Assembly (NCBI GenBank): GCA_945887955.1
Contig: CAMCZO010000026.1
Coordinates: forward strand, 1 to 33,153
Origin: Chitinophaga pinensis
GTDB taxonomy: Bacteria; Bacteroidota; Bacteroidia; B-17B0; Aurantibacillaceae
DNA length: 33,153 bases
Direction: 5' to 3'
Under the pieces are notes generated by a model. That model was not told the DNA's origin and did no database searches. It worked only from the letters and a program-made list of their open reading frames with translations. The translations under genes were made by a program, and so were the position numbers. Positions 24,705 through 33,007 of this stretch are shown here, piece by piece (positions within the stretch are counted from its first letter, which is position 1; the number at the start of each line of letters is the position of its first letter).

Positions 24705-25178
24705 TTAAGAGGGATCAACTAAAAATAAAGGTTGATCATATTCTACTGGAGTAGCGTCGTTAACCAAAACTTTAATAATTTTTCCTTTAATATCGCTTTC
24801 AATCTCGTTAAATAATTTCATGGCCTCAATAATACAAACTGTTTTACCTGCAGTTATTTCATCACCAATTGCAACAAATTGAGGTTTATCTGGACCTGCA
24901 GATCGGTAAAATGTACCAATCATGGGTGATTTAATAATTAAGTATTTTGATTCATCATTCTCTAAGGCATTAGTTGGTGTTTTTGTATCGCTTACCACAG
25001 GAACACTTGTTGGAGCTAACTGAATAGGAGCAGAGATTAACTGTTGCTGCATTACTGTTGGAGGAGCAGTTTTTGACGTTTTAATAATAATTTTTATTTC
25101 TTTTGTTTCAATTTCAACTTCGCTGACACCGCTTTTTGAAACAAACTTTATTAAATCTTGAATTTCGTTTAACTTCAT
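24705..25178 (-). CDS. accB: Biotin carboxyl carrier protein of acetyl-CoA carboxylase
   Basis: Carries the biotin that shuttles CO2 between AccC and the AccAD transferase. The N-terminus is helical (KLNEIQDLIKFVSKSG) followed by the strand VEIETKEIKIIIK. A Pro/Gln/Thr-rich linker covers about residues 36-75, and a biotinyl domain runs from about 80 to the end. The biotinylated lysine is Lys121 in CIIEAMKLFNEI. The thumb segment between strands, GTFYRSAGPDKPQFVAIGDE, is the extension that distinguishes acetyl-CoA carboxylase BCCP from other biotinyl domains. The length of 157 residues is typical. It is the first gene of accB-accC, with a candidate -7 box 27 bases upstream. Confidence 0.95.
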   Translation of the reverse strand: MKLNEIQDLIKFVSKSGVSEVEIETKEIKIIIKTSKTAPPTVMQQQLISAPIQLAPTSVPVVSDTKTPTNALENDESKYLIIKSPMIGTFYRSAGPDKPQFVAIGDEITAGKTVCIIEAMKLFNEIESDIKGKIIKVLVNDATPVEYDQPLFLVDPS

Positions 25179-25205
25179 AATAGTATGGTTTTAAATTACT
25201 GAAGT

Positions 25206-25213
25206 CAAAAGTA
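25206..25213 (-). promoter_or_regulatory. Putative -7 box TACTTTTG before accB
   Basis: Minus-strand TACTTTTG matches TAnnTTTG and lies 27 bases upstream of the accB ATG. The nearest TTG on the upstream side is only 12 bases away, shorter than the usual 17-23, so only the -7 element is supported. Confidence 0.35.
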
Positions 25214-25369
25214 TATTAATTTTATCAAAAACGCTATTTTTCAGTTGATTTCTTTACAAAAAAGATGTTTTTAGCCCTTTTTTAATAAAAAAAGACATAA
25301 ATATAGATATTTTGATGATTAACTAATCTTAATTTTAAATGATTATTTTTACAAATAAATTTAAATAAA

Positions 25370-26386
25370 ATGAAAGCTTTTTTTGTTATTTATTTAGTTA
25401 TTATTTCTTTTCTAGTAGGATGTAATAGTAATTCTTTAGAGGTTGATATTTCTAATATAAACATAGATCCTATTAAAGTAATACGACTGGATAAGGATTT
25501 ATTTTCCATTACTAGTGAAAATTTTGAATTAAAATCGAGGTATTTAGATAAAAAATATGGGCAGTTTTACAATCGTTTTTTAATAAATTCAATTCATTCC
25601 AATGGAACAACTGATTCTCTTTATAAAGGCCTTGTTCTTTCTTTTGTTAATGATAAAGATATAAATGAAGCCAATAACTATGTGAAAAATATATATTCAG
25701 ACGATTATTTTGAAGAATTAGCTCAAAATACCACAGAATGTGTAAAACGATTTAAATATCATTTTCCAAAAAAAACTATCCCAAAAAAAATTATTACCTG
25801 TGTTACGGGATGGAATTATTCGATGGCTTATACCGATAGTTCTTTAATAATAGGTTTAGATATGTATTTGGGTGATACTGCCAAATTTTACCGCATGTTA
25901 AGTCTTCCTCAATATCAAACAAAAAACTTTACAAAAGATCATATTTTACCTGATATGATGAGGGCTTGGCTTTTAACAGAATTTGATAATTCTGAACCTA
26001 TAAATACATTGATTAATCATACAATTTTTTATGGGAAACTTTATTATGCTATAAATAATTTATTGCCAAATACGCCAGATAGTTTAATTATTTCTTACTC
26101 TGATTTACAGATTAAATATTGTACAAAATATGAAAAAAAATTATGGGGATATTTTGCTGAAAAAAATCGATTGTATGAAAATGATTTGAAAATTTTAAGA
26201 GAATTAACGAGCGATGGACCATTTACTGGAGCTATAAGCAAGGATTGTCCTCCACGAATTGCGATGTGGGTAGGTTGGCAAATTGTTAAAAGCTACATGA
26301 AAAACAATAAAGAAGTCACTTTATCTGATCTAATGAATGAAACCGATGCCCAGAAAATTTTAAGTAAAAGTAAATATAGGCCATAG
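25370..26386 (+). CDS. gldB: GldB-type gliding motility lipoprotein
   Basis: A 338-residue lipoprotein with signal peptide and lipobox SFLVGC (Cys18). The body resembles GldB of Flavobacterium, which is required for gliding and is placed with the T9SS/gliding machinery. Matching segments are VIRLDKDLFSI at the mature start, SSLIIGLDMYLG, YMRAWL-like DMMRAWLLTEF, NHTIFYGKLYYAINNLLPNTPDSLIISYS, EKKLWGYFAEKNRLYENDLKI and a C-terminal GPPRIAMWVGWQIVKSYM-type motif (here DCPPRIAMWVGWQIV). GldB's biochemical role is unknown; the fold has been related to zinc peptidases, but no HExxH is seen here. It is monocistronic on the + strand, starting in the 191-bp gap divergent from accB. The presence of a T9SS cargo gene at 6403 is consistent with its context. 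Confidence 0.8.
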   Translation: MKAFFVIYLVIISFLVGCNSNSLEVDISNINIDPIKVIRLDKDLFSITSENFELKSRYLDKKYGQFYNRFLINSIHSNGTTDSLYKGLVLSFVNDKDINEANNYVKNIYSDDYFEELAQNTTECVKRFKYHFPKKTIPKKIITCVTGWNYSMAYTDSSLIIGLDMYLGDTAKFYRMLSLPQYQTKNFTKDHILPDMMRAWLLTEFDNSEPINTLINHTIFYGKLYYAINNLLPNTPDSLIISYSDLQIKYCTKYEKKLWGYFAEKNRLYENDLKILRELTSDGPFTGAISKDCPPRIAMWVGWQIVKSYMKNNKEVTLSDLMNETDAQKILSKSKYRP

Positions 26387-26425
26387 AAATCAAGTTTAGT
26401 TTTAAATCATAAAAATAAAATAAAA

Positions 26426-27070
26426 ATGAAAACATTAACAAAAGAAATTCAATCAGCCATAACTCCTTCAATGGCTTTAACCCTATTAAATGAAGGCAAC
26501 AAGCGATTTTTAAATAATCTAAAGGTTAATCGTAACCTGTTGCAACAAGCAAACGAAACCTCAGACGGGCAGCATCCCTTTGCGATTATACTGAGTTGCA
26601 TTGACAGCCGAACTTCTGCCGAGCTAATCTTTGACCAAGGTCTTGGCGACATTTTTAGCGTTCGTATTGCTGGAAACATAATCAATGAAGACATCTTAGG
26701 AAGTATGGAATTTGCGTGCAAAGTTGCAGGTTCAAAAATTATTGTGGTTTTGGGTCACACTAAATGTGGAGCGGTAAAAGGTGCTTGCGACCATATAGAA
26801 ATGGGCAACTTAACAGCGTTGTTAACCAAAATTAGACCTGCGGTTGATGAAGAAACTCTGACAAAAGAAAATCGCAATTCTAACAATTCAGTTTTCGTAG
26901 AAAATGTTTCAACCATAAATGTTAAGAGAACTGTAAAGTCAATCATGCAGCGCAGCACAATCCTAAAAGAAATGATTGAAAGCGGCCAAATTGGAATTGT
27001 TGGAGGCACTCACGATATCTCAACTGGAGAAGTTACTTTTTATCCTGATACTATGAATTTAGGTTTGTAA
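26426..27070 (+). CDS. Beta-class carbonic anhydrase
   Basis: Interconverts CO2 and bicarbonate. The zinc ligands and catalytic dyad of the beta class are complete: Cys58, Asp60 and Arg62 in LSCIDSRTSAE, and His111 and Cys114 in LGHTKCGAVKGA. GLGDIFSVRIAGNII between them is the conserved strand region. There is no signal peptide, so it should be cytosolic, where it could supply bicarbonate to carboxylases such as AccC. The length of 214 residues is standard. GC content is higher than in the preceding gene: 28 of 60 bases at 26581-26640 versus 13 of 60 at 25741-25800 in gldB. This suggests later acquisition together with the small lipoprotein gene that follows after 42 bp. Confidence 0.93.
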   Translation: MKTLTKEIQSAITPSMALTLLNEGNKRFLNNLKVNRNLLQQANETSDGQHPFAIILSCIDSRTSAELIFDQGLGDIFSVRIAGNIINEDILGSMEFACKVAGSKIIVVLGHTKCGAVKGACDHIEMGNLTALLTKIRPAVDEETLTKENRNSNNSVFVENVSTINVKRTVKSIMQRSTILKEMIESGQIGIVGGTHDISTGEVTFYPDTMNLGL

Positions 27071-27112
27071 CAACTATATTAGTCCCCTAATAGATTATAC
27101 TATTAGTCACAA

Positions 27113-27442
27113 ATGAAAAATAATAAATTAAAAAATATCCTATTTGTACTAATTATAATTACTATAATTTCAAGTTGCACAACAACAAGAGTTGCTACAT
27201 TGACAAAGGGCGAAAACGAAACAATTGAATTGTTTACGACCAAGTTGCCAGACAGAAAATATGTTGAAATTAGCTACATCCAGACAGATGGAGCTATATT
27301 TCATACACCACAGCAGTTGCTTAACGGACTTAAAAAGAAAGCGACCGAATTAAAAGCTGATGCTGTTGTTAATATTAAGTATGACTTTCAGGCTTGGTAT
27401 CCAGTTGTTTCAGGGACAGCAATAAAATACAACGATAAGTAG
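27113..27442 (+). CDS. Small putative lipoprotein of unknown function
   Basis: A 109-residue protein with a clear lipoprotein signal: KNILFVLIIITIISSC places the lipidated residue at Cys22. The mature part has an early strand region (TIELFTTKLPDRKYVEISYIQTDGAIF) and then KKKATELKADAVVNIKYDF, ending VSGTAIKYNDK. The pattern of an ADAVVNIKY strand with a terminal GTAIKY strand recalls small YbjQ- or dodecin-like alpha/beta folds often found in envelope lipoproteins, but I do not recognise the family. It lies 42 bp after the carbonic anhydrase and shares its higher GC, so the two may have arrived together. A small hairpin (TATTAG/CTAATA, 27077-27092) lies between them. Confidence 0.65.
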   Translation: MKNNKLKNILFVLIIITIISSCTTTRVATLTKGENETIELFTTKLPDRKYVEISYIQTDGAIFHTPQQLLNGLKKKATELKADAVVNIKYDFQAWYPVVSGTAIKYNDK

Positions 27443-27472
27443 CCATTACAATACTGTTAAGGTAGAAAAAGG

Positions 27473-27532
27473 ACTCGCTAAAAGCACCTAACCAAAATGC
27501 GAGTTTTGTATTCCAAAGACAGTTTTTGGTTA
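27473..27532 (+). repeat. Interleaved inverted repeats after the small lipoprotein gene
   Basis: ACTCGC (27473-27478) pairs with GCGAGT (27499-27504), which is followed by TTT. TAACCAAAA (27489-27497), within the loop of the first, pairs with TTTTGGTTA (27524-27532). The two pairings are interleaved, so they would form a pseudoknot or be alternatives. The first could act as a weak terminator for the lipoprotein transcript. No function is known. Confidence 0.4.
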
Positions 27533-27567
27533 AGTATAGCTTCAAAACTACGAATTGGGCCTAACTA

Positions 27568-27586
27568 AAATAAGGGCAGCTTATTT
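27568..27586 (-). terminator. Weak hairpin at the dxs stop codon
   Basis: AAATAAG and CTTATTT form a perfect 7-bp stem with a 5-base loop. On the minus strand it begins within the dxs TAA stop and is followed by TAGTTAGG, which has only a poor T tract. It is a possible but weak terminator for dxs. Confidence 0.3.
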
Positions 27587-29534
27587 AAGCAAGTTTAGTG
27601 GCTTCTTTTTGGCTTAAAATTTGAGTGATAGTTTCTATTATTTTATTTACAGAAAAACCACACTCTTCATATAATTCTTTTTGCTCACCGTGTTCTATAA
27701 ATTTATCTGGAATCCCTAAACGGATAACTTTTGAATTGTATTCATGATCAACCATAAATTCAATAACTGCGCTTCCCATACCTCCTTGAATACAACCATC
27801 TTCAACCGTAACAACAATTTCGTATTGACTAAAAACCTCATGTAATAGTTTTTCGTCTATTGGTTTAACAAATCGCATGTCGTAATGCGCAGGTTCAATA
27901 TTTTGTTTGTTAAGTTCTTCTATAGCACTTACTACACTATTTCCTGGGTGTCCTATAGATAATATGGCTATTTGTTTACCTGATTTTAATTTTCGGCCTT
28001 CGCCAACATTTATTTTTTTGAAAGGCGTTTTCCAATTTACCATAACACCATTTCCTCTGGGGTATCTAATACTAAAAGGACCTTGAATTTCTTCTAATTG
28101 AGCAGTATACATTAAATTACGTAACTCTTCCTCATTCATTGGAGCAGAAACAATCATGTTCGGTATACATCTAAAATAGGCTAAGTCGAATGCACCATGA
28201 TGAGTTGGACCATCAGCACCTGCCAAACCACCACGATCTAAACAAAAAACCACTTTTAAATTTTGTAGGGCCACATCGTGTATCACTTGATCATAAGCCC
28301 TTTGCATGAATGAAGAATAAATATTGCAGAAAGGAATTAAGCCTTGAGTGGCCATACCTGCACTAAAAGTAACAGCGTGTTGTTCGGCAATTCCTACATC
28401 AAAAGCTCTATCTGGCATGGCTTTCATCATTATGTTAAGAGAGCATCCCGAAGGCATGGCTGGAGTAATACCAGTAATTTTTAAATTTTTTTCAGCTAAC
28501 TCAACTATGGTGTGTCCAAATACATCTTGATATTTTGGTGGCTGAGGTGCTTTAGGAATAACTTTAATAATCTCACCAGTTTCTTTGTTGAATAATCCTG
28601 GCGAATGCCAAACTGTTTCATCCCCTTCTTCGCTAAATTTATACCCTTTTCCTTTTTTAGTAAGTATATGAAGTATTTTTGGCCCAGGTATATCTTTTAA
28701 ATCTGCCAATACTTTACTAAGTCTTACTACATCATGTCCATCAATTGGGCCGAAGTATCTAAATTTTAAACTTTCGAATAAATTACTTTGTTTAAGTAAT
28801 GTTGTTTTAATAGCATTTTCAATTTTACTAGCAATTTCTTGAGCATTTGGACCAAACTTGCTTATTTTACCGAGTAAATCCCAAATTTTATCTTTTGCCT
28901 TGTTGTAAGTATGAGATGTAGTAATATCTGTTAAATATTCTTTTAATGCCCCTACATTTGGATCTATGCTCATGCAGTTATCATTTAAAACCACTAATAA
29001 ATTAGCGTTTTCGACACCAGCATGGTTAAGTCCTTCAAAAGCCAAGCCTGCTGTCATAGCTCCATCACCAATAACAGCAATATGAAATTTATCGTTTAGT
29101 TTGTTGTATTTACTGGCAACTGCCATGCCTAATGCCGCACTAATAGAAGTAGATGAGTGACCAACACCAAAGGTATCGTAATCGCTCTCGCTTCTTTTAG
29201 GGAAACCACTAATTCCTTTATAAACTCTATTGGTATGAAAAAGATCTCTGCGTCCTGTTAATATTTTATGGCCGTATGCTTGATGTCCAACATCCCAAAC
29301 TAATTGATCGTAAGGCGTATTAAAAATATAATGAAGAGCAACAGTTAATTCTACAACACCTAAAGATGCACCAAAATGACCTCCTTTTACCGAAACCAAA
29401 TCGATTATATATTGTCGTAACTCATTACTAAGTTGCTCTAATTGAGTTTCTTTAAGTTTTTTTAAATCGGCTGGTGAATTAATTTTACTTAATAATTCAC
29501 CAGGAATAAAGCCAGAACCTGTTACTATTTCCAT
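27585..29534 (-). CDS. dxs: 1-deoxy-D-xylulose-5-phosphate synthase
   Basis: Thiamine-diphosphate enzyme that condenses pyruvate and glyceraldehyde 3-phosphate, the first and controlling step of the MEP isoprenoid pathway; it also feeds thiamine and pyridoxal synthesis in some bacteria. The N-terminal domain has VKGGHFGASLGVVELTVALHY and WDVGHQAYGHKILTGRR. The ThDP/Mg2+ motif is GDGAMTAG (Asp157) through NDNCMSI. The middle domain carries DVGIAEQHAVTFSAGMA with catalytic Glu384, followed by DRGGLAGADGPTHHGAFD. The C-terminal transketolase domain ends the protein. The length of 649 residues is within the normal 620-650 range. It lies 122 bp downstream of recR on the same strand but has its own good promoter next to the ATG. 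Confidence 0.97.
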   Translation of the reverse strand: MEIVTGSGFIPGELLSKINSPADLKKLKETQLEQLSNELRQYIIDLVSVKGGHFGASLGVVELTVALHYIFNTPYDQLVWDVGHQAYGHKILTGRRDLFHTNRVYKGISGFPKRSESDYDTFGVGHSSTSISAALGMAVASKYNKLNDKFHIAVIGDGAMTAGLAFEGLNHAGVENANLLVVLNDNCMSIDPNVGALKEYLTDITTSHTYNKAKDKIWDLLGKISKFGPNAQEIASKIENAIKTTLLKQSNLFESLKFRYFGPIDGHDVVRLSKVLADLKDIPGPKILHILTKKGKGYKFSEEGDETVWHSPGLFNKETGEIIKVIPKAPQPPKYQDVFGHTIVELAEKNLKITGITPAMPSGCSLNIMMKAMPDRAFDVGIAEQHAVTFSAGMATQGLIPFCNIYSSFMQRAYDQVIHDVALQNLKVVFCLDRGGLAGADGPTHHGAFDLAYFRCIPNMIVSAPMNEEELRNLMYTAQLEEIQGPFSIRYPRGNGVMVNWKTPFKKINVGEGRKLKSGKQIAILSIGHPGNSVVSAIEELNKQNIEPAHYDMRFVKPIDEKLLHEVFSQYEIVVTVEDGCIQGGMGSAVIEFMVDHEYNSKVIRLGIPDKFIEHGEQKELYEECGFSVNKIIETITQILSQKEATKLA

Positions 29535-29538
29535 TAAA

Positions 29539-29569
29539 CAAATATAAATTTATTAGTTCAAAAACACAA
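29539..29569 (-). promoter_or_regulatory. Putative dxs promoter: TTG - 20 bp - TATATTTG
   Basis: On the minus strand a TTG at 29569-29567 is followed after 20 bases by TATATTTG (29546-29539). This fits the Bacteroidota/Flavobacterium -33/-7 arrangement and is the only promoter candidate in the window with both elements. The -7 box ends 4 bases before the ATG (29534), so the transcript should be leaderless or nearly so. Confidence 0.55.
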
Positions 29570-29656
29570 GGTATTAATTTTATATAATTTATTATGTTTT
29601 AGTTTAATATTATTAACGATTAAAAACTTAAAATGTTTAATTAAGATTTTATAAGT

Positions 29657-30274
29657 TTATTTTTTTAACAACGAATCAAAAGGAATTCGGTTAAGAATTG
29701 ATCGTCCAAGAGTAACTTCATCAGCATATTCAAGTTCATCTCCTACAGCAATTCCTCTGGCAATTGCACTTAGTTTGACTTGATAAGGAGCTATTTTTCT
29801 AAAAATATAAAAAGAAGTAGTTTCACCTTCCATAGTTGCATTTAGTGCTAAAATAATTTCATTAATTACATTGGCTTCTAATTTAGTAGTTAAGCTTTCT
29901 ATATTTAAACTTGAGGGAGTAATGCCTTCGAGAGGCGAAATTAATCCACCTAAAACATGATAATGACCTTTATAAAGCCCAGTGTTTTCTATAGCCAAAA
30001 CATCTCTATAATCTTGAACTACACAAATTATTTTTTCATCGCGTAATGGATTTGCACAAATTTCACATATATCCTGTTCGGATATGGTATGACATTTAGT
30101 ACAAAATTTTAAATCAGTTTTTAATTGATTAATTAGTTTGCTAAAATTATCAGTTTTGTATTGTTCTTGCTTTATAACATGTAATACAAATCGAAGTGCT
30201 GTTTTTTTTCCTACACCTGGTAATTGTGCAAATGCATCTACAGCTTGTTCAATTATTTTAGAACTAAATTCCAT
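29657..30274 (-). CDS. recR: Recombination mediator protein RecR
   Basis: Works with RecO (and RecF) to load RecA on gapped single-stranded DNA. The N-terminal helix-hairpin-helix is LPGVGKKTALRFVLH (residues 18-32). The C4 zinc finger is Cys58, Cys61, Cys70 and Cys73. The Toprim domain follows with ICVVQDYRDVLAIENTGLYKGHYHVLGG and NEIILALNATMEGETTSFYI, then the Walker-B-like C-terminal segment ARGIAVGDELEYADEVTL. The length of 205 residues is standard. It is on the minus strand upstream of dxs, and divergent from the symporter across a 151-bp gap. Bacterial recR is often next to dnaX and ybaB; that arrangement is not seen here. Confidence 0.96.
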   Translation of the reverse strand: MEFSSKIIEQAVDAFAQLPGVGKKTALRFVLHVIKQEQYKTDNFSKLINQLKTDLKFCTKCHTISEQDICEICANPLRDEKIICVVQDYRDVLAIENTGLYKGHYHVLGGLISPLEGITPSSLNIESLTTKLEANVINEIILALNATMEGETTSFYIFRKIAPYQVKLSAIARGIAVGDELEYADEVTLGRSILNRIPFDSLLKK

Positions 30275-30425
30275 CGATTGTAAAATTAATTATTCTATTA
30301 ATTATTATTTAGTTTACTTATTCACGTTATAATTGTTTAGAACTATTTTATGTAAAAGAGATTTGTTGGCAAAAAATAGAAATATTTGTTTAGTTCAAAT
30401 AATTTAAAATTATTTTTAATTTAAA

Positions 30426-31964
30426 ATGTCGCCTACTTTACTTTTTGTTTTTGTAATTTCTTATTTTTTATTGCTTCTGGCTGTTGCATGGGTTACAGGT
30501 CGAAATTCTAACAACGCTTCTTTTTTTATAGGTAATAAAAATAGTAATTGGATGCTTGTTGCATTCGGTATGATTGGAACCAGCTTAAGTGGCGTTACTT
30601 TTATAAGTGTTCCAGGTGCTGTAGGAGTTGGCAATTTTTATTATTTTCAATTAGTATTAGGTTATTTATTGGGTTATATGGTAATTGCATTTGTTTTAAT
30701 TCCTTTATATTATAAATTAAATCTTACCTCCATTTATACTTATCTCGAAAAAAGATTTGGAGTTAATGCGCACAAAGCAGGCGCTTTCTTTTTTATTTTA
30801 TCTCGTTTAGTGGGAGCAACAGCTCGATTATATTTGGTAATCAGTGTGCTTCAAGCTTTTATTTTTGATAAGCTTAACATTCCTTTTGAACTAACTTCAT
30901 TTGTTATTCTTATTCTTATTTTGCTTTATACTTTTGAAGGAGGGGTAAAAACAATTATTTATACTGATACTTTGCAAACCACTGGCATGTTATGTGGACT
31001 TGTTATTTGCATTATCGTTATTGTTAATTCAATGGGCTTAGATTTTGTAGGGGCATTAAATCTAATGAATGAAAAAGGGTTTACAAAAATTTTTAATACC
31101 GATATCAAATCAGGGACTTACTTTTTAAAACACATTGTTGGCGGAATGTTTATTGCTATTGCCATGACAGGACTTGATCAGGAAATGATGCAAAAAAACA
31201 TCAGTGTAAAAAACATAAAAGATTCTCAAAAAAACATTGTTTCTTTCTCTCTGGTTTTGGTAATTGTTAATTTACTGTTTTTGTTTTTAGGAGGTATTTT
31301 ATATTTATATGCAAACGCCAATTCTATTTCTGTTCCACCCGACGATTTATTTCCAACCATTGCATTAAGTGATAAATTTAGTGGGGCCATTGGAATTATT
31401 TTTATTATCGCTCTAATATCTGCTTTGTTTCCTAGTGTTGATGGCGCAATCACTTCTATTACTTCTTGTTTTTGTTTAGATATTTTAGGCATTAATAATA
31501 GTGATGATGACGAAAAGAAAAAAAGAAGAACCAGATTAAAAGTTCATTTTTCGTTTGCCGCTATTTTTTTTATGATGGTTTTAATTTTTAAAGCAATAAA
31601 TGATAAATTAATTATCGACTTTATTTTAAAGTTTGCTAGTATTACTTATGGCCCTTTGTTAGGTTTGTTTTCATTTGGAATTTTAACAAACAGAAAATTA
31701 AAAGAGAAATTTATTTTGTTGGTTTGTGTAATAGCACCAGTTTTGGTATTAGGCTTAGATTTAATTTGTAGTCCCGAATGGTACGAGAAAAAACTACATA
31801 TTTCATTAGGATTAAAACCAATGTCAGATTTTATTTTTAGTGGTTATAAAATAGGAAACGAATTAATTTTAATTAACGGAATTTTTACATTCATGGGTTT
31901 ATACTTTATATCATTAAAACCCTCAAATGATTTGAAAGTAGAAAATAAACTACAAACTTTTTAA
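30426..31964 (+). CDS. Sodium:solute symporter family transporter
   Basis: A 512-residue inner-membrane carrier with about 13 membrane helices, LeuT-like SSS family. Visible signatures are SFFIGNKNSNWMLVAFGMIGTSLSGVTFISVPGAVGVG (helices 1-2, quoted in parts: GTSLSGVTF is the conserved core), LGYLLGYMVIAFVLIP, RLVGATARLYLV near residue 135, and YTFEGGVKTIIYTDTLQT near 180, the best-conserved motif. A cytosolic loop DDDEKKKRRT occurs near residue 360. Bacteroidota homologues are annotated as Na+ symporters of unknown substrate, and neighbours give no clue. It is alone on the + strand, with a candidate AATATTTG box (one mismatch) at 30381-30388. Its stop shares TTAA with the stop of the convergent glycosyltransferase. 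Confidence 0.88.
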   Translation: MSPTLLFVFVISYFLLLLAVAWVTGRNSNNASFFIGNKNSNWMLVAFGMIGTSLSGVTFISVPGAVGVGNFYYFQLVLGYLLGYMVIAFVLIPLYYKLNLTSIYTYLEKRFGVNAHKAGAFFFILSRLVGATARLYLVISVLQAFIFDKLNIPFELTSFVILILILLYTFEGGVKTIIYTDTLQTTGMLCGLVICIIVIVNSMGLDFVGALNLMNEKGFTKIFNTDIKSGTYFLKHIVGGMFIAIAMTGLDQEMMQKNISVKNIKDSQKNIVSFSLVLVIVNLLFLFLGGILYLYANANSISVPPDDLFPTIALSDKFSGAIGIIFIIALISALFPSVDGAITSITSCFCLDILGINNSDDDEKKKRRTRLKVHFSFAAIFFMMVLIFKAINDKLIIDFILKFASITYGPLLGLFSFGILTNRKLKEKFILLVCVIAPVLVLGLDLICSPEWYEKKLHISLGLKPMSDFIFSGYKIGNELILINGIFTFMGLYFISLKPSNDLKVENKLQTF

Positions 31965-33007
31965 TCAAAAAAATCTATTTTTTTTAAGTCAGAAAACTTT
32001 GTTTTTCTTTTAATAAAGTAATCTATAACAATGCTTCCTTTATAAATAAAAGAGTTATTAATTTTAAAATTCGGAGATTTTTTATTTATTTTTCTTTTTG
32101 AAACTATTGAAGGAAGGCTATAATAATATGCAAAATGAGCTCTAATAACTGCAATAAAATGACTTGGTTGTGCTGCTAATAAAAATTTTAAGGCCGCAAT
32201 ACCATCTAAAATTAATCTAAATACTAGTTTTAAAATTATATTTTTCGAAAAATCGTTTTTTGTTATTGTAATCAGATTGTTTCTGAAATTTAAAAATGTT
32301 TTTTTTGTCGATATTTTATTTAATGTGCCACCTCCTATATGATAAATTTTAGATTTAGGTTCTACGTATACAGAATATCCAATATTCCTTAATCTCCAAC
32401 ACAAATCTATTTCTTCCATATGTGCAAAATAATCATTGTCAAAACCATCAACTTCCCAAAACGTTTCTGCTCTAATCATCATGCAAGCGCCACTTGCCCA
32501 AAAAATTTCTTTTGAATCTTGATATTGATCACAATCATCCTCAATCGTATCAAATATTCGGCCTTGGCAAAAAGGATATCCATAATTATCAATATAACCG
32601 CCAGCAGCACCAGCATATTCAAATAATTTATTGTTTTTGTAATCAAGTATTTTTGGCTGACAAGCAGCAATTTTTTTGTTTGATTCCATTAAAGAGAGTA
32701 GGGGGCTAATCCAATTTTCTGTCACCTCCACATCGCTATTTAATAAAATGTAATAGCTCGAATTTATCTGTTTTAAAGCAATATTATAACCTTTAGAAAA
32801 GCCATAATTTCCTTCATTTTTAATAACAATAACAGTTGGAAAAAAATCTTTTAAAAAGGAAACAGAATCGTCAGTGCTATTATTGTCGGCAACAAAAACT
32901 TTAGATTCTCCAGAAAATTTTAAAACTGATGGCAAGAATTTTTCGAGATAATTTTTTCCATTAAAATTTAAAATAACAACTGCAACAGGTATTTTATTAG
33001 CTATCAT
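31961..33007 (-). CDS. Family 2 glycosyltransferase, rhamnosyltransferase-like
   Basis: A 348-residue GT2 enzyme of the type that adds sugars (often rhamnose) to cell-surface polysaccharide or lipopolysaccharide. The GT-A fold is shown by VAVVILNFNGKNYLEKFLPS (given here in part: VILNFNGKNY), VADNNSTDDS (residues 39-48), NEGNYGFSKGYNIAL, and the metal-binding segment LLNSDVEV (Asp92). Acceptor-side motifs are FWASGACMMIR and DGFDNDYFAHMEEIDLCWRLR, where the EEIDLCWR helix carries the catalytic base. The C-terminal part from about residue 240 includes a membrane-associated stretch. Its ATG overlaps the preceding gene's stop as ATGA, so it is the downstream gene of an operon that extends beyond the right edge. 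Confidence 0.87.
   Translation of the reverse strand: MIANKIPVAVVILNFNGKNYLEKFLPSVLKFSGESKVFVADNNSTDDSVSFLKDFFPTVIVIKNEGNYGFSKGYNIALKQINSSYYILLNSDVEVTENWISPLLSLMESNKKIAACQPKILDYKNNKLFEYAGAAGGYIDNYGYPFCQGRIFDTIEDDCDQYQDSKEIFWASGACMMIRAETFWEVDGFDNDYFAHMEEIDLCWRLRNIGYSVYVEPKSKIYHIGGGTLNKISTKKTFLNFRNNLITITKNDFSKNIILKLVFRLILDGIAALKFLLAAQPSHFIAVIRAHFAYYYSLPSIVSKRKINKKSPNFKINNSFIYKGSIVIDYFIKRKTKFSDLKKIDFFD

Noticed and set aside
25275..25296. A/T hairpin in the accB-gldB spacer as a terminator
   Set aside because: Both genes diverge from this spacer, so no transcript should end here, and the stem is only an A-run facing a T-run.
27486..27535. Integron attC-like site (ACCTAAC ... GTTAAGT)
   Set aside because: The ends fit the very loose R box consensus, but the site is shorter than known attC sites, lacks separate inner boxes and extrahelical bases, and no integrase or other cassettes are present.
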